This document shows positions 18,482 to 26,204 of a DNA stretch of 64,000 bases, piece after piece (the first letter of the stretch is position 1; every line of letters starts with the position of its first letter). A program made the translations under genes and the position numbers. Source of the DNA: Streptacidiphilus sp. P02-A3a (GTDB taxonomy: Bacteria; Actinomycetota; Actinomycetes; Streptomycetales; Streptomycetaceae); assembly GCF_014084105.1 (NCBI RefSeq), contig NZ_CP048289.1:2055922-2119921 (forward strand), written 5' to 3'. The notes beneath the pieces are model-generated. The model worked only from the letters and a program-made list of their open reading frames with translations. It was not told where the DNA came from and ran no database searches.

Positions 18482-19882
18482 TCAGTTGACGCTGACCACG
18501 GCCGTGTTGTTGCGCGGGTTCGGGTCGTACGGCAGCGGCGGGCCGCTGAGCCCGACCTTGCCGGCGGCTCCCTTGACCACCTTGTCGATCCGCAGCACGA
18601 AGGGGAAGTCCAGCTGGTAACCGGCGGGAAGCGTGAACACCACTCCCCAGCCGTAGCCGCAGTCGTAGACCCCCGGCACGTCGGCGTCCGCGAGACCGCA
18701 GGTGGGCGGAACCCGTACCGCCGAGACGCCCGGCGGCAGGGTGAACTGCAGGTTCGGGGGCGAGTCGGTCACCAGCGTGGCCGGACCGTGGTTGGCCAGA
18801 CCCAGGTTCACCGTGACGTCGCTCCCGGCCCTGCCCGCGACCTTCGCCCCGGTCACCCCGAAGTCGGCCGTGTTCTTGGCCTGGAGCCCGACGACGAGCC
18901 CGTTCTGGTCCGCGTTCCCGAAGGTCGCCACGGTCCCGGCCGGGACGCTGGAGCGGTGCCCGGCGGAGAGCACCCGCAGCCCCAGCGCCGAGCCGCCGCC
19001 CGCGTGCCAGACCACCGGCGTGGAGCCGATGTAGCCGCTCAGGGCGGGGTCGTTCTCGGCCAGGGCGTAGGCGCTCACCGACGTGTACAGCGCCTGCGGC
19101 GTGACCTTGACCGCCAGCGGGGCGTTCAGCTGGAGCTTCTCGCCCAGCGCCACCGTCCCGCCGAAGCGGCACACCGCCGCGGTGTAGCCCTCGCCGAGGG
19201 CCGTGTACTCGCAGTTGCGGTAGCTCTGGCCGAAGGCCAGGCCCGGGGTGAGCTCGAACAGCACCTCGGAGCCGGCCGAGGGGCGGTCCCCGGTGTTGGT
19301 GAAGCTGATCGGCTCGTTCACGGTGGAGCCGACCCGCAGCCCCGACTGGCCGGGCAGCGAGGTCACCTTCAGCGTCGGGCCGCCGATGGTCACCGTGCTG
19401 GTGCCGCCGACCAGCTTGTAGCCCGCGACCGTGCCGCTGACGGTGTAGCTGCCCTGGGCGCCGACCGGTGCGCCCTTGAGCGGGGTGAAGCCGAGTCCGA
19501 CGGTGTCCGAGGCCAGGTGCGCCGAGGGCAGGCTGACGCTGATCATCTTGCTGGTGCAGACCGCGACCAGGTTCTTGACCGCGCAGTCCCCCTGGATCAC
19601 CGGCGTCGCGACCTTGGCCAGCCCGCGCAGGTCGATGGTGATGGTGGCGGCGGCGTCGACCGTCCTGGCCGTGTTGGACGTGAAGAACAGGCCGTCGTTG
19701 CCGAGGTCGAAACTGCCCGGCACGAGCGCCAGCGGCGTCAGCCGCGTCTCCGTCAGCGTCGGCGTCGGCGCCGGGGCCGCGTGTGCCGCGGCGGCGCCGG
19801 TCAGCGCGGCACCGGCGGCGGTGACGGCGGCCAGGCCGAGCCCGGCCGCGCGGCTGCCGAAGATGGATACCCCTATGAACAT
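18482..19882 (-). CDS. Secreted beta-sandwich protein, function unknown
   Basis: 466 residues with a Sec signal (FGSRAAGLGLAAVTAAGAAL... AHA), then several Ig/DUF11-like units with LTVTN-type strands (ISFTNTGDRPSAGSEVLFEL, VNLGLANHGPATLVTDSPPN) and three or four Cys pairs likely forming disulfides (IQGDCAVKNLVAVCTS, YRNCEYTALGEGYTAAVCRF, TCGLADADVPGVYDCG). No catalytic motif. ATG 19882 directly follows GAGGAGGAG. A 20-bp palindrome lies immediately upstream, overlapping the ribosome site. Probably an extracellular or wall-associated protein. Confidence 0.8.
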   Translation of the reverse strand: MFIGVSIFGSRAAGLGLAAVTAAGAALTGAAAAHAAPAPTPTLTETRLTPLALVPGSFDLGNDGLFFTSNTARTVDAAATITIDLRGLAKVATPVIQGDCAVKNLVAVCTSKMISVSLPSAHLASDTVGLGFTPLKGAPVGAQGSYTVSGTVAGYKLVGGTSTVTIGGPTLKVTSLPGQSGLRVGSTVNEPISFTNTGDRPSAGSEVLFELTPGLAFGQSYRNCEYTALGEGYTAAVCRFGGTVALGEKLQLNAPLAVKVTPQALYTSVSAYALAENDPALSGYIGSTPVVWHAGGGSALGLRVLSAGHRSSVPAGTVATFGNADQNGLVVGLQAKNTADFGVTGAKVAGRAGSDVTVNLGLANHGPATLVTDSPPNLQFTLPPGVSAVRVPPTCGLADADVPGVYDCGYGWGVVFTLPAGYQLDFPFVLRIDKVVKGAAGKVGLSGPPLPYDPNPRNNTAVVSVN

Positions 19883-19888
19883 CTCCTC

Positions 19889-19908
19889 CTCGTGCGGAGC
19901 CGCACGAG
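19889..19908 (-). promoter_or_regulatory. Palindrome overlapping the ribosome site
   Basis: Perfect inverted repeat CTCGTGCGG / CCGCACGAG with a 2-base centre; a further CCGCACGAG copy lies 8 bases farther upstream in the transcript sense. In RNA the hairpin would take up part of the GAGGAG Shine-Dalgarno of the secreted-protein gene; in DNA it could be an operator. Position suggests regulation of that gene. Confidence 0.5.
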
Positions 19909-20093
19909 ATGCGGCACCGCACGAGCCAGCGTAGGTATCGCCAATTCCCCACCAAGGGGACAACGCTGACCAGGCGGTAACAGAAGGGGGGAGGGTTCTT
20001 ACCCGAATCATCCCGCGGACCTCCGCTGTGACACCCGACGCATCGGCGCCGTGGTGGTCGTGGCGGCGGGCGGCCTGGTGCGAGGATGCGGCC

Positions 20094-20795
20094 ATGAGTA
20101 CACCCAAGGACACAGCCGCCCCCGCCCGCAGCCCGCACGACCTGCCGGACGTCTCCGGCCTGGTGGTCGGCGTCCTCGGCGGGACGGGCCCGCAGGGGCG
20201 GGGGCTCGCGTACCGGCTGGCGCGGGCCGGGCAGCAGGTGGTGATCGGCTCGCGCAGCGCCGAGCGCGCCCAGGAGAAGGCCGCCGAGCTGGGCTTCGGC
20301 GTACGCGGCGCGGACAACGCGGCCACGGCGGAGCAGAGCGACATCGTGATCGTGGCCGTCCCGTGGGAGGGGCACGGCGAGCTGCTGGCGTCGCTGCGGA
20401 CCGAGCTCGCCGGGAAGATCGTGGTGGACTGCGTCAACCCGCTGGGCTTCGACAAGCAGGGCGCCTTCGCGCTGGTACCGGAGGAGGGCAGCGCCGCGCA
20501 GCAGGCCGCCGTGCTGCTGCCGGACTCGCGGGTCACCGCCGCCTTCCACCACCTCTCGGCGGTGCTGCTGCTCGACCCGAGCGTGGACGAGGTGGAGATC
20601 GACGTGCTGGTGCTGGGGGAGGAGCGGGCGGCCACCGACACCGTCCAGGCGCTGGCGAACCGGGTCCCGGGGATGCGCGGGGTCTTCGCCGGACGGCTGC
20701 GCAACGCCCACCAGGTGGAGTCGCTGGTGGCGAACCTGATCTCGGTCAACCGCCGCTACAAGGCGCACGCCGGTCTGCGGATCACCGACATCTGA
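20094..20795 (+). CDS. npdG: F420H2:NADP+ oxidoreductase (NpdG family)
   Basis: 233-residue Rossmann protein moving hydride between NADPH and the deazaflavin F420. The NADP-binding start is VVGVLGGTGPQGRGLAYRLA (about residue 25), then GSRSAERAQEKA, VAVPWEGH (family motif), VVDCVNPL and AFHHLSA; length is normal. ATG 20094 has GAGGA 8 bases upstream. Supplies reduced F420 to F420-dependent enzymes elsewhere in the genome. Monocistronic by spacing. Confidence 0.92.
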   Translation: MSTPKDTAAPARSPHDLPDVSGLVVGVLGGTGPQGRGLAYRLARAGQQVVIGSRSAERAQEKAAELGFGVRGADNAATAEQSDIVIVAVPWEGHGELLASLRTELAGKIVVDCVNPLGFDKQGAFALVPEEGSAAQQAAVLLPDSRVTAAFHHLSAVLLLDPSVDEVEIDVLVLGEERAATDTVQALANRVPGMRGVFAGRLRNAHQVESLVANLISVNRRYKAHAGLRITDI

Positions 20796-20865
20796 GCACT
20801 CCGAGCGAGGCCGAAAGCGGGACATTCACCCTGAATGCCGCTCGGATGCCCCCCTGGACGCGGCC

Positions 20866-20904
20866 CGGGCCGGACGTCGGACACAATGGTCCATGTCCGG
20901 CCCG
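20866..20904. repeat. Inverted repeat before small membrane gene
   Basis: CGGGCCGGAC at 20866-20875 pairs with GTCCGGCCCG at 20895-20904 (10-bp arms, 19-base loop that itself contains GGAC/GTCC). It lies 71 bases after npdG and just before the ATG at 20926; it may terminate npdG or shape the leader of the small gene. Confidence 0.55.
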
Positions 20905-20925
20905 TCCCGTCAGTGGAGTCCGCAG

Positions 20926-21090
20926 ATGCCCCGCCTCTATGTCCTGCTGTTCATCCTGTCCGCGCTCGCGGTGGTCGCCGCCGTGGTGTCGGTGCTCGCG
21001 GGCTTCTGGATCGGGCTCGCCTGGCTGCTGCTCGCGGGCATCACCAGCAACATGGGCTGGGTCCAGTACCGCCGCGGCAGCCGGGCCTGA
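20926..21090 (+). CDS. Small two-segment membrane protein
   Basis: 54 residues, nearly all hydrophobic: LYVLLFILSALAVVAAVVSV and FWIGLAWLLLAGITSNMGW form two membrane helices, with a basic tail (QYRRGSRA). ATG 20926 is preferred because GGAG lies 7 bases upstream; an ATG at 20893 would add 11 residues but lacks a ribosome site and falls inside the hairpin. Function unknown. Convergent with the site-2 protease gene. Confidence 0.68.
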   Translation: MPRLYVLLFILSALAVVAAVVSVLAGFWIGLAWLLLAGITSNMGWVQYRRGSRA

Positions 21091-21100
21091 CGTGCGGGGC

Positions 21101-21916
21101 TCAGTGCCCGAAGACGCTGCCGAGGTTCAGGTTGAAGAAGTGGAACAGGTAGTTCCCCTCGTTTGAGTAGCCCCAGGCCTGCCCGAACCACCGCATGATG
21201 TTGAAGATGATGTCGTTGAAGAACCAGTTGTTGATCGTGGTGTTCCACAGCAGCAGGAAGACGATGATCATGCCGTAGGGCGCGAGGTTCGCGAACGCCC
21301 GGCGGTTGTTGTACGACAGCCAGGGCTCGATGATGCCGTAGCCGTCCAGCCCCGGGACCGGCAGCAGGTTCAGGATGGCCGCCATCAGCTGGAGCAGCGC
21401 CAGGTACCCGACCGCGCTGTAGAAGTACTCCGGGCCGGTCAGCGTCGGCCCGGTCGGCGCCGACACCGGCGTCAGCAGGCCGAGCAGCAGCAGCGCGCAG
21501 AGCGCGTTGATCGCCGGGCCCGCCGCCGAGATCAGGCTGTGCTTCCACTTGCCGTGGATCCGGCCCCGCTCGATGAACACCGCGCCGCCGGGCAGCGCGA
21601 TACCGCCGAGGATGATGAACACCAGCGGCATGATGAAGCTGTACACCGGGTGCGTGTACTTCAGCGGGTTCAGCGTCAGGTAGCCCTTGGTGCCGATGGA
21701 GATGTCCCCGCTGTGCAGCGCCGCCCGGGCGTGCGCGTACTCGTGCAGGCACAGCGACACCAGCCACCCGGCCACGACGAACAGGAACACCCCGATCCTG
21801 GGGTTCCCCCAGCCCGTCCACAGGGCGCCCCCGGACGCGCCGAGGACGGCGAGCAGGGCCAGGAAGATCGGGCTGATCCTCCGGTCGGAGTGGGGACGAC
21901 TGTCGTGGACGCTCAT
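21101..21916 (-). CDS. Site-2 protease family (M50) membrane metalloprotease
   Basis: 271-residue integral membrane protein with the zinc motif HEYAH (about residue 60) in a hydrophobic segment and the second ligand motif NLLPVPGLDGYGI (about 190), the hallmarks of S2P intramembrane proteases. Six hydrophobic stretches; one broad aromatic loop near the C-terminus (NNWFFNDIIFNIMRWFG). ATG 21916 is taken as start. Family members cleave membrane-bound anti-sigma factors or signal-peptide remnants; the target here is unknown. Confidence 0.9.
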   Translation of the reverse strand: MSVHDSRPHSDRRISPIFLALLAVLGASGGALWTGWGNPRIGVFLFVVAGWLVSLCLHEYAHARAALHSGDISIGTKGYLTLNPLKYTHPVYSFIMPLVFIILGGIALPGGAVFIERGRIHGKWKHSLISAAGPAINALCALLLLGLLTPVSAPTGPTLTGPEYFYSAVGYLALLQLMAAILNLLPVPGLDGYGIIEPWLSYNNRRAFANLAPYGMIIVFLLLWNTTINNWFFNDIIFNIMRWFGQAWGYSNEGNYLFHFFNLNLGSVFGH

Positions 21917-22024
21917 GGCGGGAGGACTCCGGTCATTCGGGTGAGACCCGATCATCCCGCCTGCGCTGCCGCCGAACAAGCCGCCCCCTGCCCCGGGGCC
22001 CGTGCCCCGGGCGTCTCGGTGCGG

Positions 22025-22052
22025 CGCACCGGCGCGGGGGCGCGCCGGTGCG
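22025..22052. terminator. Terminator after small-gene pair
   Basis: Perfect 12-bp arms CGCACCGGCGCG / CGCGCCGGTGCG with loop GGGG, 14 bases beyond the minus-strand stop at 22067. Confidence 0.75.
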
Positions 22053-22066
22053 GGTTTACCGGTGGG

Positions 22067-22240
22067 TCAGTCGTGCTGCTGCTCCAGGTGGCGCCGCATC
22101 AGGACGCGGGCGTCCGCCGCCGCGCTCGGATCGGTGCGGGCGGCCCGGTGCTGGGCCACGTACCGGGCGCACTCCGGGCAGTCGGGGACCGGGTCCGGGA
22201 TCCGCGACGGCAGGCCGAAGCTGAAGTCGGGCTCGTTCAC
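22067..22240 (-). CDS. Small hypothetical protein (CPEC motif)
   Basis: 57 residues: VNEPDFSFGLPSRIPDP then PDCPECARYVAQ and a C-terminal helix ending RRHLEQQHD. A CPEC pair and distal His residues (QHR, RHL, QHD) could bind zinc. GTG 22240 has GGAGG 7 bases upstream and overlaps the stop of the preceding small gene (GTGA), so the two are translated together. This pair of small proteins occurs next to each other in other actinomycetes, often near helix-turn-helix regulators; role unknown. Confidence 0.72.
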   Translation of the reverse strand: MNEPDFSFGLPSRIPDPVPDCPECARYVAQHRAARTDPSAAADARVLMRRHLEQQHD

Positions 22241-22467
22241 AGCAATCCTCCGCTGCTCGCCGCGTTCAGCTCCGCCACCCGCGCCCGCAACTGTGCGTGC
22301 GTGCCCTCGCTGACCGGTTCCAGATCCGCCCAGCGGGAGTCCCATTCCCGCCCGCCGCCGACCGGACGCAGGTACACCGATCCGGCGAGCTCACCCATCA
22401 CCACGCCCACCCGGTCCTTCCGGGTGTCCCGCATCAGCGAGCCGACCCTGTTCGTCCGCGCACTCAC
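22237..22467 (-). CDS. Small hypothetical protein (GGREW motif)
   Basis: 76 residues with the sequence GVVMGELAGSVYLRPVGGG followed by REWDSRWADLEPV, a compact beta-barrel-like pattern recurrent in actinobacterial small proteins of unknown function. GTG 22467 is used; an ATG at 22434 is an alternative. First gene of a two-gene operon ending at the 22025-22052 hairpin. Confidence 0.7.
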   Translation of the reverse strand: MSARTNRVGSLMRDTRKDRVGVVMGELAGSVYLRPVGGGREWDSRWADLEPVSEGTHAQLRARVAELNAASSGGLL

Positions 22468-22703
22468 GAGCCGTCCACCCCCGTCCGGCGGATCGCCTCC
22501 ATGGCTCCGCTGAACCGGTTGGTGGTCGGGTACGCGATCTCTGATCTCTTGGCCAAGGTCCCGTCCTGTCGTTCGTGACGTTCCGTGTTCCTGTTTGTAC
22601 TCCAAGAGAAGCGCGATATGCGTAGGCTCGACAGGGGAGAACCGATAACAGCCCTGCGCCTTATGAGGGAGCATCACCGGAGGACCGTGGTCGGCCGCCG
22701 GTC
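22468..22703. other. Intergenic gap, AT-richer, no gene seen
   Basis: 236 bases between minus-strand small genes. Somewhat lower GC than the surroundings; it probably contains the promoter of the 22467/22240 pair, but I see no convincing -35/-10 pair and no coding frame. Confidence 0.5.
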
Positions 22704-23099
22704 TCACCAGGTGTACGACTCCCGCTCGGCGATCGAGATCAGGTCGTGCATCGCCGCGCGCCGGGCGCGCCAGTCGGCCGCCTGCCGCTCGTGGGCGATG
22801 GTCTGTTCGTGCTCGTTCTGCCGTGCGAACCACGCCTTCCACGCCGGGACGTCCTGCCTGCCCGGGGAGGGGTTCGCCGAGAGCCAGAGTTCGCAGCACG
22901 GGGCCTCGTACAGGGTCGGCGGCAGGTAGAACCGCAGGCCGTCGTACTTCCCCTTGACCTGACTCACCGTGTAGTCGGGGTCGATGGCGGCCAACGCCCG
23001 GTCCAGCCGGTCGAGATGCGGCAGCCAATGGTCCGGCACCATCGGGAAGGCACCGCGTGCGCCGAGCCGCGCGGTCACGTCCTCGTCTTCGTTTGTCAT
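22704..23099 (-). CDS. Hypothetical protein with KYDGLRFY motif
   Basis: 131-residue soluble protein. The block WLPHLDRLDRALAAIDPDY followed by QVKGKYDGLRFYLPP matches a family of actinobacterial and phage-associated proteins of unknown function in which VKEKFGGLRFY is constant. The C-terminal half is a charged helix rich in Gln, Arg and Glu (RQNEHEQTIAHERQAADW). ATG 23099 is chosen by homology to the conserved start; the ribosome site is weak and an ATG at 23156 is possible. Confidence 0.7.
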   Translation of the reverse strand: MTNEDEDVTARLGARGAFPMVPDHWLPHLDRLDRALAAIDPDYTVSQVKGKYDGLRFYLPPTLYEAPCCELWLSANPSPGRQDVPAWKAWFARQNEHEQTIAHERQAADWRARRAAMHDLISIAERESYTW

Positions 23100-23215
23100 G
23101 GGAACAACGGTATGACCAACCCGATCGCCGACTCCCGATGCCGACAGGATCGACATTCAAGCCAGATGAATACGACGAAATCAGCGGCAGAACACCGATA
23201 ACGCAACCGAAACGC

Positions 23216-23244
23216 TTGACTGTCGGGGGCTGCTCCGGCAGAGT
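23216..23244 (+). promoter_or_regulatory. Candidate promoter of GNAT gene
   Basis: -35 TTGACT (23216-23221), 17-base spacer, -10 CAGAGT (23239-23244), 31 bases before the ATG at 23276. Matches the streptomycete housekeeping consensus well at the -35. Confidence 0.6.
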
Positions 23245-23275
23245 GGCGATATCGTCGACCGATGGGGTTTGCCTG

Positions 23276-23899
23276 ATGCACGCGGACCGTTCCGAGAGCG
23301 CTCACGACCGACTCGCGCGGGTGGCGACACCTGCGGACGTCGACGCGGTCGTCGCCGCCATGACCACGGCGTTCTTCGACGACCCGATGTGGGGTCCGGC
23401 GTTCCCGGACGTCGACCGCCGCGCCGAGCAGGCGTCCGCCCTGTGGCGGCTGCTGGTGACCTCCTCGCTGCGGTACCCGTGGCTGCTGGTGACCCCGAAC
23501 GTCGAGTCTGCGGCGCTGTGGATCCCGCCGGGCGAAAGGGAGTTGACGCCCGAGGAGGAGGACGGCTTCGAGGGCTTCCTGGTCGACACCACCGGCCGGA
23601 AGGTCGCCGACGGCATCCTCGACCTGCTCGGCAAGCTGGACGAGGCACGGCCGAGCGAGCCGCACTTCTACCTGAGCCTGCTCGCCACGCACAGCGACCA
23701 CCGTGGCCACGGCCTCGGCATGGGGCTGCTCCGGGAGAGCCTGGCCCGTACCGACGCGCTCGGCGCGCCGGCCTACCTGGAGTCGTGCAACCCGGCCAAC
23801 AACAAGCGGTACGCCGGGGCCGGCTTCACCCCGCTGCGGACGATCACCCTGGCGGACGGACATCCGGTGACCACCATGTGGCGTCCGGCAGGAGGCTGA
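23276..23899 (+). CDS. GNAT-family N-acetyltransferase
   Basis: 207 residues. The acetyl-CoA loop is LATHSDHRGHGLGMGLLRESL (Q/RxxGxG-type, about residue 145), followed by AYLESCNPANNKRYAGAGF, the usual beta5-alpha4 region of GNAT enzymes. The N-terminal part (DVDAVVAAMTTAFFDDPMWG) is typical of the subgroup with Phe-Asp-Asp-Pro. ATG 23276 follows a recognisable promoter; no strong ribosome site. Substrate unknown. Downstream is a truncated DUF4037 gene. Confidence 0.9.
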   Translation: MHADRSESAHDRLARVATPADVDAVVAAMTTAFFDDPMWGPAFPDVDRRAEQASALWRLLVTSSLRYPWLLVTPNVESAALWIPPGERELTPEEEDGFEGFLVDTTGRKVADGILDLLGKLDEARPSEPHFYLSLLATHSDHRGHGLGMGLLRESLARTDALGAPAYLESCNPANNKRYAGAGFTPLRTITLADGHPVTTMWRPAGG

Positions 23900-23949
23900 C
23901 CGGGTAATTCGGTCGCCCGGCGCGGGCCCGCGCTGCGAGGGTGTCGACC

Positions 23950-24225
23950 ATGACGCGTGCCTTCGTGCCCGGGCTGGAGCTGGCCCGGCTGTTCCACACC
24001 GAGCGTGAACGCGAGCAGTTCCTGTCCCCGGCGTACGAGTTCGTCGCGGGCCTGCACAACCGCCTGTGCCTGACGGCTCCGTTGGACCCGAAGGTGCGCC
24101 GCTTCCACGACCGCCCGTTCCAGGTGCTGGACAGCTTCCGCTTCACCGACGCCCTGATCGCCACCGTCACCGACCCGGCGGTCCGCGCGCTGCCGCAGCG
24201 GAGTTCCGCAGGGACCACGGCCTGA
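23950..24225 (+). pseudogene. DUF4037 protein with large internal deletion
   Basis: 91 codons joining the very N-terminus of a DUF4037 nucleotidyltransferase-like protein (FVPGLELARLFHTE) directly to its C-terminal part (AYEFVAGLHNRLCLTAPLDP, then RPFQVLDSFRFTDALIATVT and RALP). In intact family members roughly 230 residues with the nucleotidyltransferase core stand between these blocks and a further tail (GAVDQ...) follows; both are missing here, while the reading frame is kept across the junction. Almost certainly a decayed gene, although a small protein could still be made (GAGGG 9 bases before ATG). Confidence 0.72.
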
Positions 24226-24297
24226 GCGAACCGGCTCGCGGGGCGATGTGTCGGCATCAGATCATGTCCATGTCTGGTGCTTGATCGGCCGATCCGC

Positions 24298-24303
24298 TAG
24301 CGT
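24298..24303 (+). promoter_or_regulatory. -10 element of leaderless leader-peptide transcript
   Basis: TAGCGT, 7 bases before the ATG of the leader peptide, the spacing expected if transcription begins at or next to the ATG. No Shine-Dalgarno sequence is present between them. Confidence 0.5.
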
Positions 24304-24310
24304 GACCGGT

Positions 24311-24385
24311 ATGACTGTTCTGGTGAGCCGACGCCATGTGGACCATGGGCGTGTCACCAACACCGGCTGTTGTCCGGTCAGTTGA
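24311..24385 (+). CDS. Putative cysteine-type leader peptide
   Basis: 24-codon open frame MTVLVSRRHVDHGRVTNTGC followed by CPVS and TGA. The RRHVDxxRV block and the Cys codons near the end match the actinobacterial leader peptides proposed to sense cysteine supply by translation-coupled attenuation. The start lies 7 bases after a TAGCGT -10. Seven bases after the stop a hairpin GGCCGG-5-CCGGCC (24392-24408) could serve as attenuator. Such leaders normally precede sulfur-assimilation genes; here the next gene (24549) encodes a secreted protein of unknown function. Confidence 0.68.
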   Translation: MTVLVSRRHVDHGRVTNTGCCPVS

Positions 24386-24391
24386 CCAGCG

Positions 24392-24408
24392 GGCCGGTTA
24401 GCCCGGCC
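24392..24408 (+). terminator. Attenuator-like hairpin after leader peptide
   Basis: GGCCGG-TTAGC-CCGGCC, 7 bases after the leader peptide stop. No T-run. Placement suits an attenuator or a ribosome-dependent structure switch. Confidence 0.4.
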
Positions 24409-24548
24409 GCTTGGCTGTTCCGCGCCCCCGCCATGCCCGCGCGTCTTCGCTGACACCCGCGCCCGGGGGCCCGCGCGTGCTGTTCCCGCGTATCACCGGC
24501 GTTGCTGACGCACGGCGGCGTTCCCACCCATGCTCGGAAAGGGCCCTC

Positions 24549-26084
24549 GTGCCGCATACACCCATGTCCTCACGCGTACCCGTGCCCTCGCGGTTGTCGC
24601 GGTCCGCACGTTCCCCGCGGCTGCGGCTGACCGCGCTGCTCACCGCCGCGGCCGCCTTCGGCGCGGTCGGCAGCGCCTCCGCCGACACCGGCGGCTTCGG
24701 GCCGCTGCCCCCGCAGAACCCGGCCACCGCCGCCAACGGCGTGGCGACCATGCACGGCGACAGCGCCTCCTCCGACACCACTCCCTACGCCGGTCCCGGC
24801 ACCGGCGCGGTCAGCTCCAGCCGTACCGCGCTGGCCTCGGCCTGCCCGACGGTGGTCATCGGCTCCGACGGCTACCCGGTCACCCTGTGCACCACGATCT
24901 TCGGCGAGACCCCGACCGTCCACCTGCTGGACCCGCACAGCGGCGACGACCTGGCCTCGCTGTCCGTGGCCAAGGGGAACCTGTTCGGCGGCGTCTACAG
25001 CTACCTCGACAACGACAACGACCTGGTGCTGGTCGACGGGGACGATGACCTGCTGCGCGTCGGCCATCACCTCCAGTCCAATGGGAACTGGGAGTTGACG
25101 GTGGATCAGTCGCTCTCGCTGGCCTCGGTCATCCCCTCCGGCGACAGTGTCGTGGGGCTGTCCCCGGGGTGGGACGGCAAGGTGTGGTTCGCCACCCAGG
25201 ACGGCGTGGTCGGCACCGCCGACACCGCCACCGGCGTGGTCCGGGCGCTGGACCTGCCCGCGGGCGAGCAGGTCGACAACAGCATCTCCACCGTGCCCGG
25301 TTACACGGCGGTCGCCACCGACCACGCCCTCTACCTGCTCACCGAGGGCCCGGACGGCACCCCGCAGATCGACTGGCGGGCGGCCTACGACCGGGGCCCG
25401 GGCCGCAAGCCCGGCCAGCTCAGCTGGGGCACCGGGGCCACCCCGAGCTTCTTCGGCCCGGGCAACGGCACCGAGTACGTCACCATCACCGACAACGCCG
25501 CGCCGCACGAGAACCTGCTGGTCTACACGACCGCCGGGGTCCCGGCCCCGGCCGGATCGGCCACGCCGTCCGCTCCGGCGCAGGTCTGCGCGACGCCGGT
25601 GCTGACCCAGTACCCGGAGAGCGGCACCGAGGACGCGATGATCGCCTCCGGCGACAGCGTCTTCGTCACCGACACCTACGGCTACCCGTACCCGGCGCTG
25701 CCCTCCGGCGCCCCCGCCAGCGTGCCCTCCTCCGCCTCCTTCGACGGCGGGATGACCAGGGTCGACCTGAACCCGGCCGGGAACGGCTGCTCGGTGGTGT
25801 GGAACAGCGACGTCGCCTCGGCCGCGCTGCCCAGGCTGTCGCTGGGCGACGACAGGATCTACACGGTGACCGCCAGCGGGCCGATGGGCCTGGCCGGCAG
25901 CGACACCTTCGCCGCCTACCACTACGCGGTGGTGGACCCGGCCACCGGAGCGCTGGAGTCCAGCAGCCTGCTCGGCATCGGCCTGCTGGACAACCCGTTG
26001 CAGATGACCGGCACCACCGGCCCCGACGGCACCCTCTACCAGGGCACCGAGACCGGCGTCCTGGCCATCCGCCCCAGCTCCTGA
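24549..26084 (+). CDS. Secreted beta-propeller-like protein
   Basis: 511 residues. GTG 24549 has GAAAGGG 5 bases upstream. The N-terminus has a long basic region followed by a hydrophobic stretch and ASAD, a Sec or weak Tat signal. The mature protein shows repeating strand blocks with WDGKVWFATQDGVVGTADTA, ALYLLTEGPDGTPQIDW and GTLYQGTETGVLAI, consistent with a propeller of the PQQ/NHL type but without its signature residues; five Cys residues. Transcribed behind a leader peptide, so its expression may respond to amino acid supply. Function unknown. Confidence 0.8.
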   Translation: MPHTPMSSRVPVPSRLSRSARSPRLRLTALLTAAAAFGAVGSASADTGGFGPLPPQNPATAANGVATMHGDSASSDTTPYAGPGTGAVSSSRTALASACPTVVIGSDGYPVTLCTTIFGETPTVHLLDPHSGDDLASLSVAKGNLFGGVYSYLDNDNDLVLVDGDDDLLRVGHHLQSNGNWELTVDQSLSLASVIPSGDSVVGLSPGWDGKVWFATQDGVVGTADTATGVVRALDLPAGEQVDNSISTVPGYTAVATDHALYLLTEGPDGTPQIDWRAAYDRGPGRKPGQLSWGTGATPSFFGPGNGTEYVTITDNAAPHENLLVYTTAGVPAPAGSATPSAPAQVCATPVLTQYPESGTEDAMIASGDSVFVTDTYGYPYPALPSGAPASVPSSASFDGGMTRVDLNPAGNGCSVVWNSDVASAALPRLSLGDDRIYTVTASGPMGLAGSDTFAAYHYAVVDPATGALESSSLLGIGLLDNPLQMTGTTGPDGTLYQGTETGVLAIRPSS

Positions 26085-26132
26085 CCCCCGGCCCGGGTCA
26101 TCGGGGTGGGCGGGTTATGACGGCCCGGCCGA

Positions 26133-26162
26133 GGTGAGGCCCGCGCCGCCCGGGGCCTCACC
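26133..26162. terminator. Terminator between convergent genes
   Basis: GGTGAGGCCC / GGGCCTCACC, 10-bp arms and 10-base loop, between the stops at 26084 (+) and 26205 (-). Confidence 0.65.
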
Positions 26163-26204
26163 CCCGCCCTCACCCGGCCCGCCGGGTGCGGCGACCCGCT
26201 TCGG

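Noticed and set aside
21917..24410. Possible integrated element around the small genes
   Set aside because: The region is somewhat AT-richer and holds small and decayed genes, but no integrase, transposase, attachment repeats or tRNA were seen.
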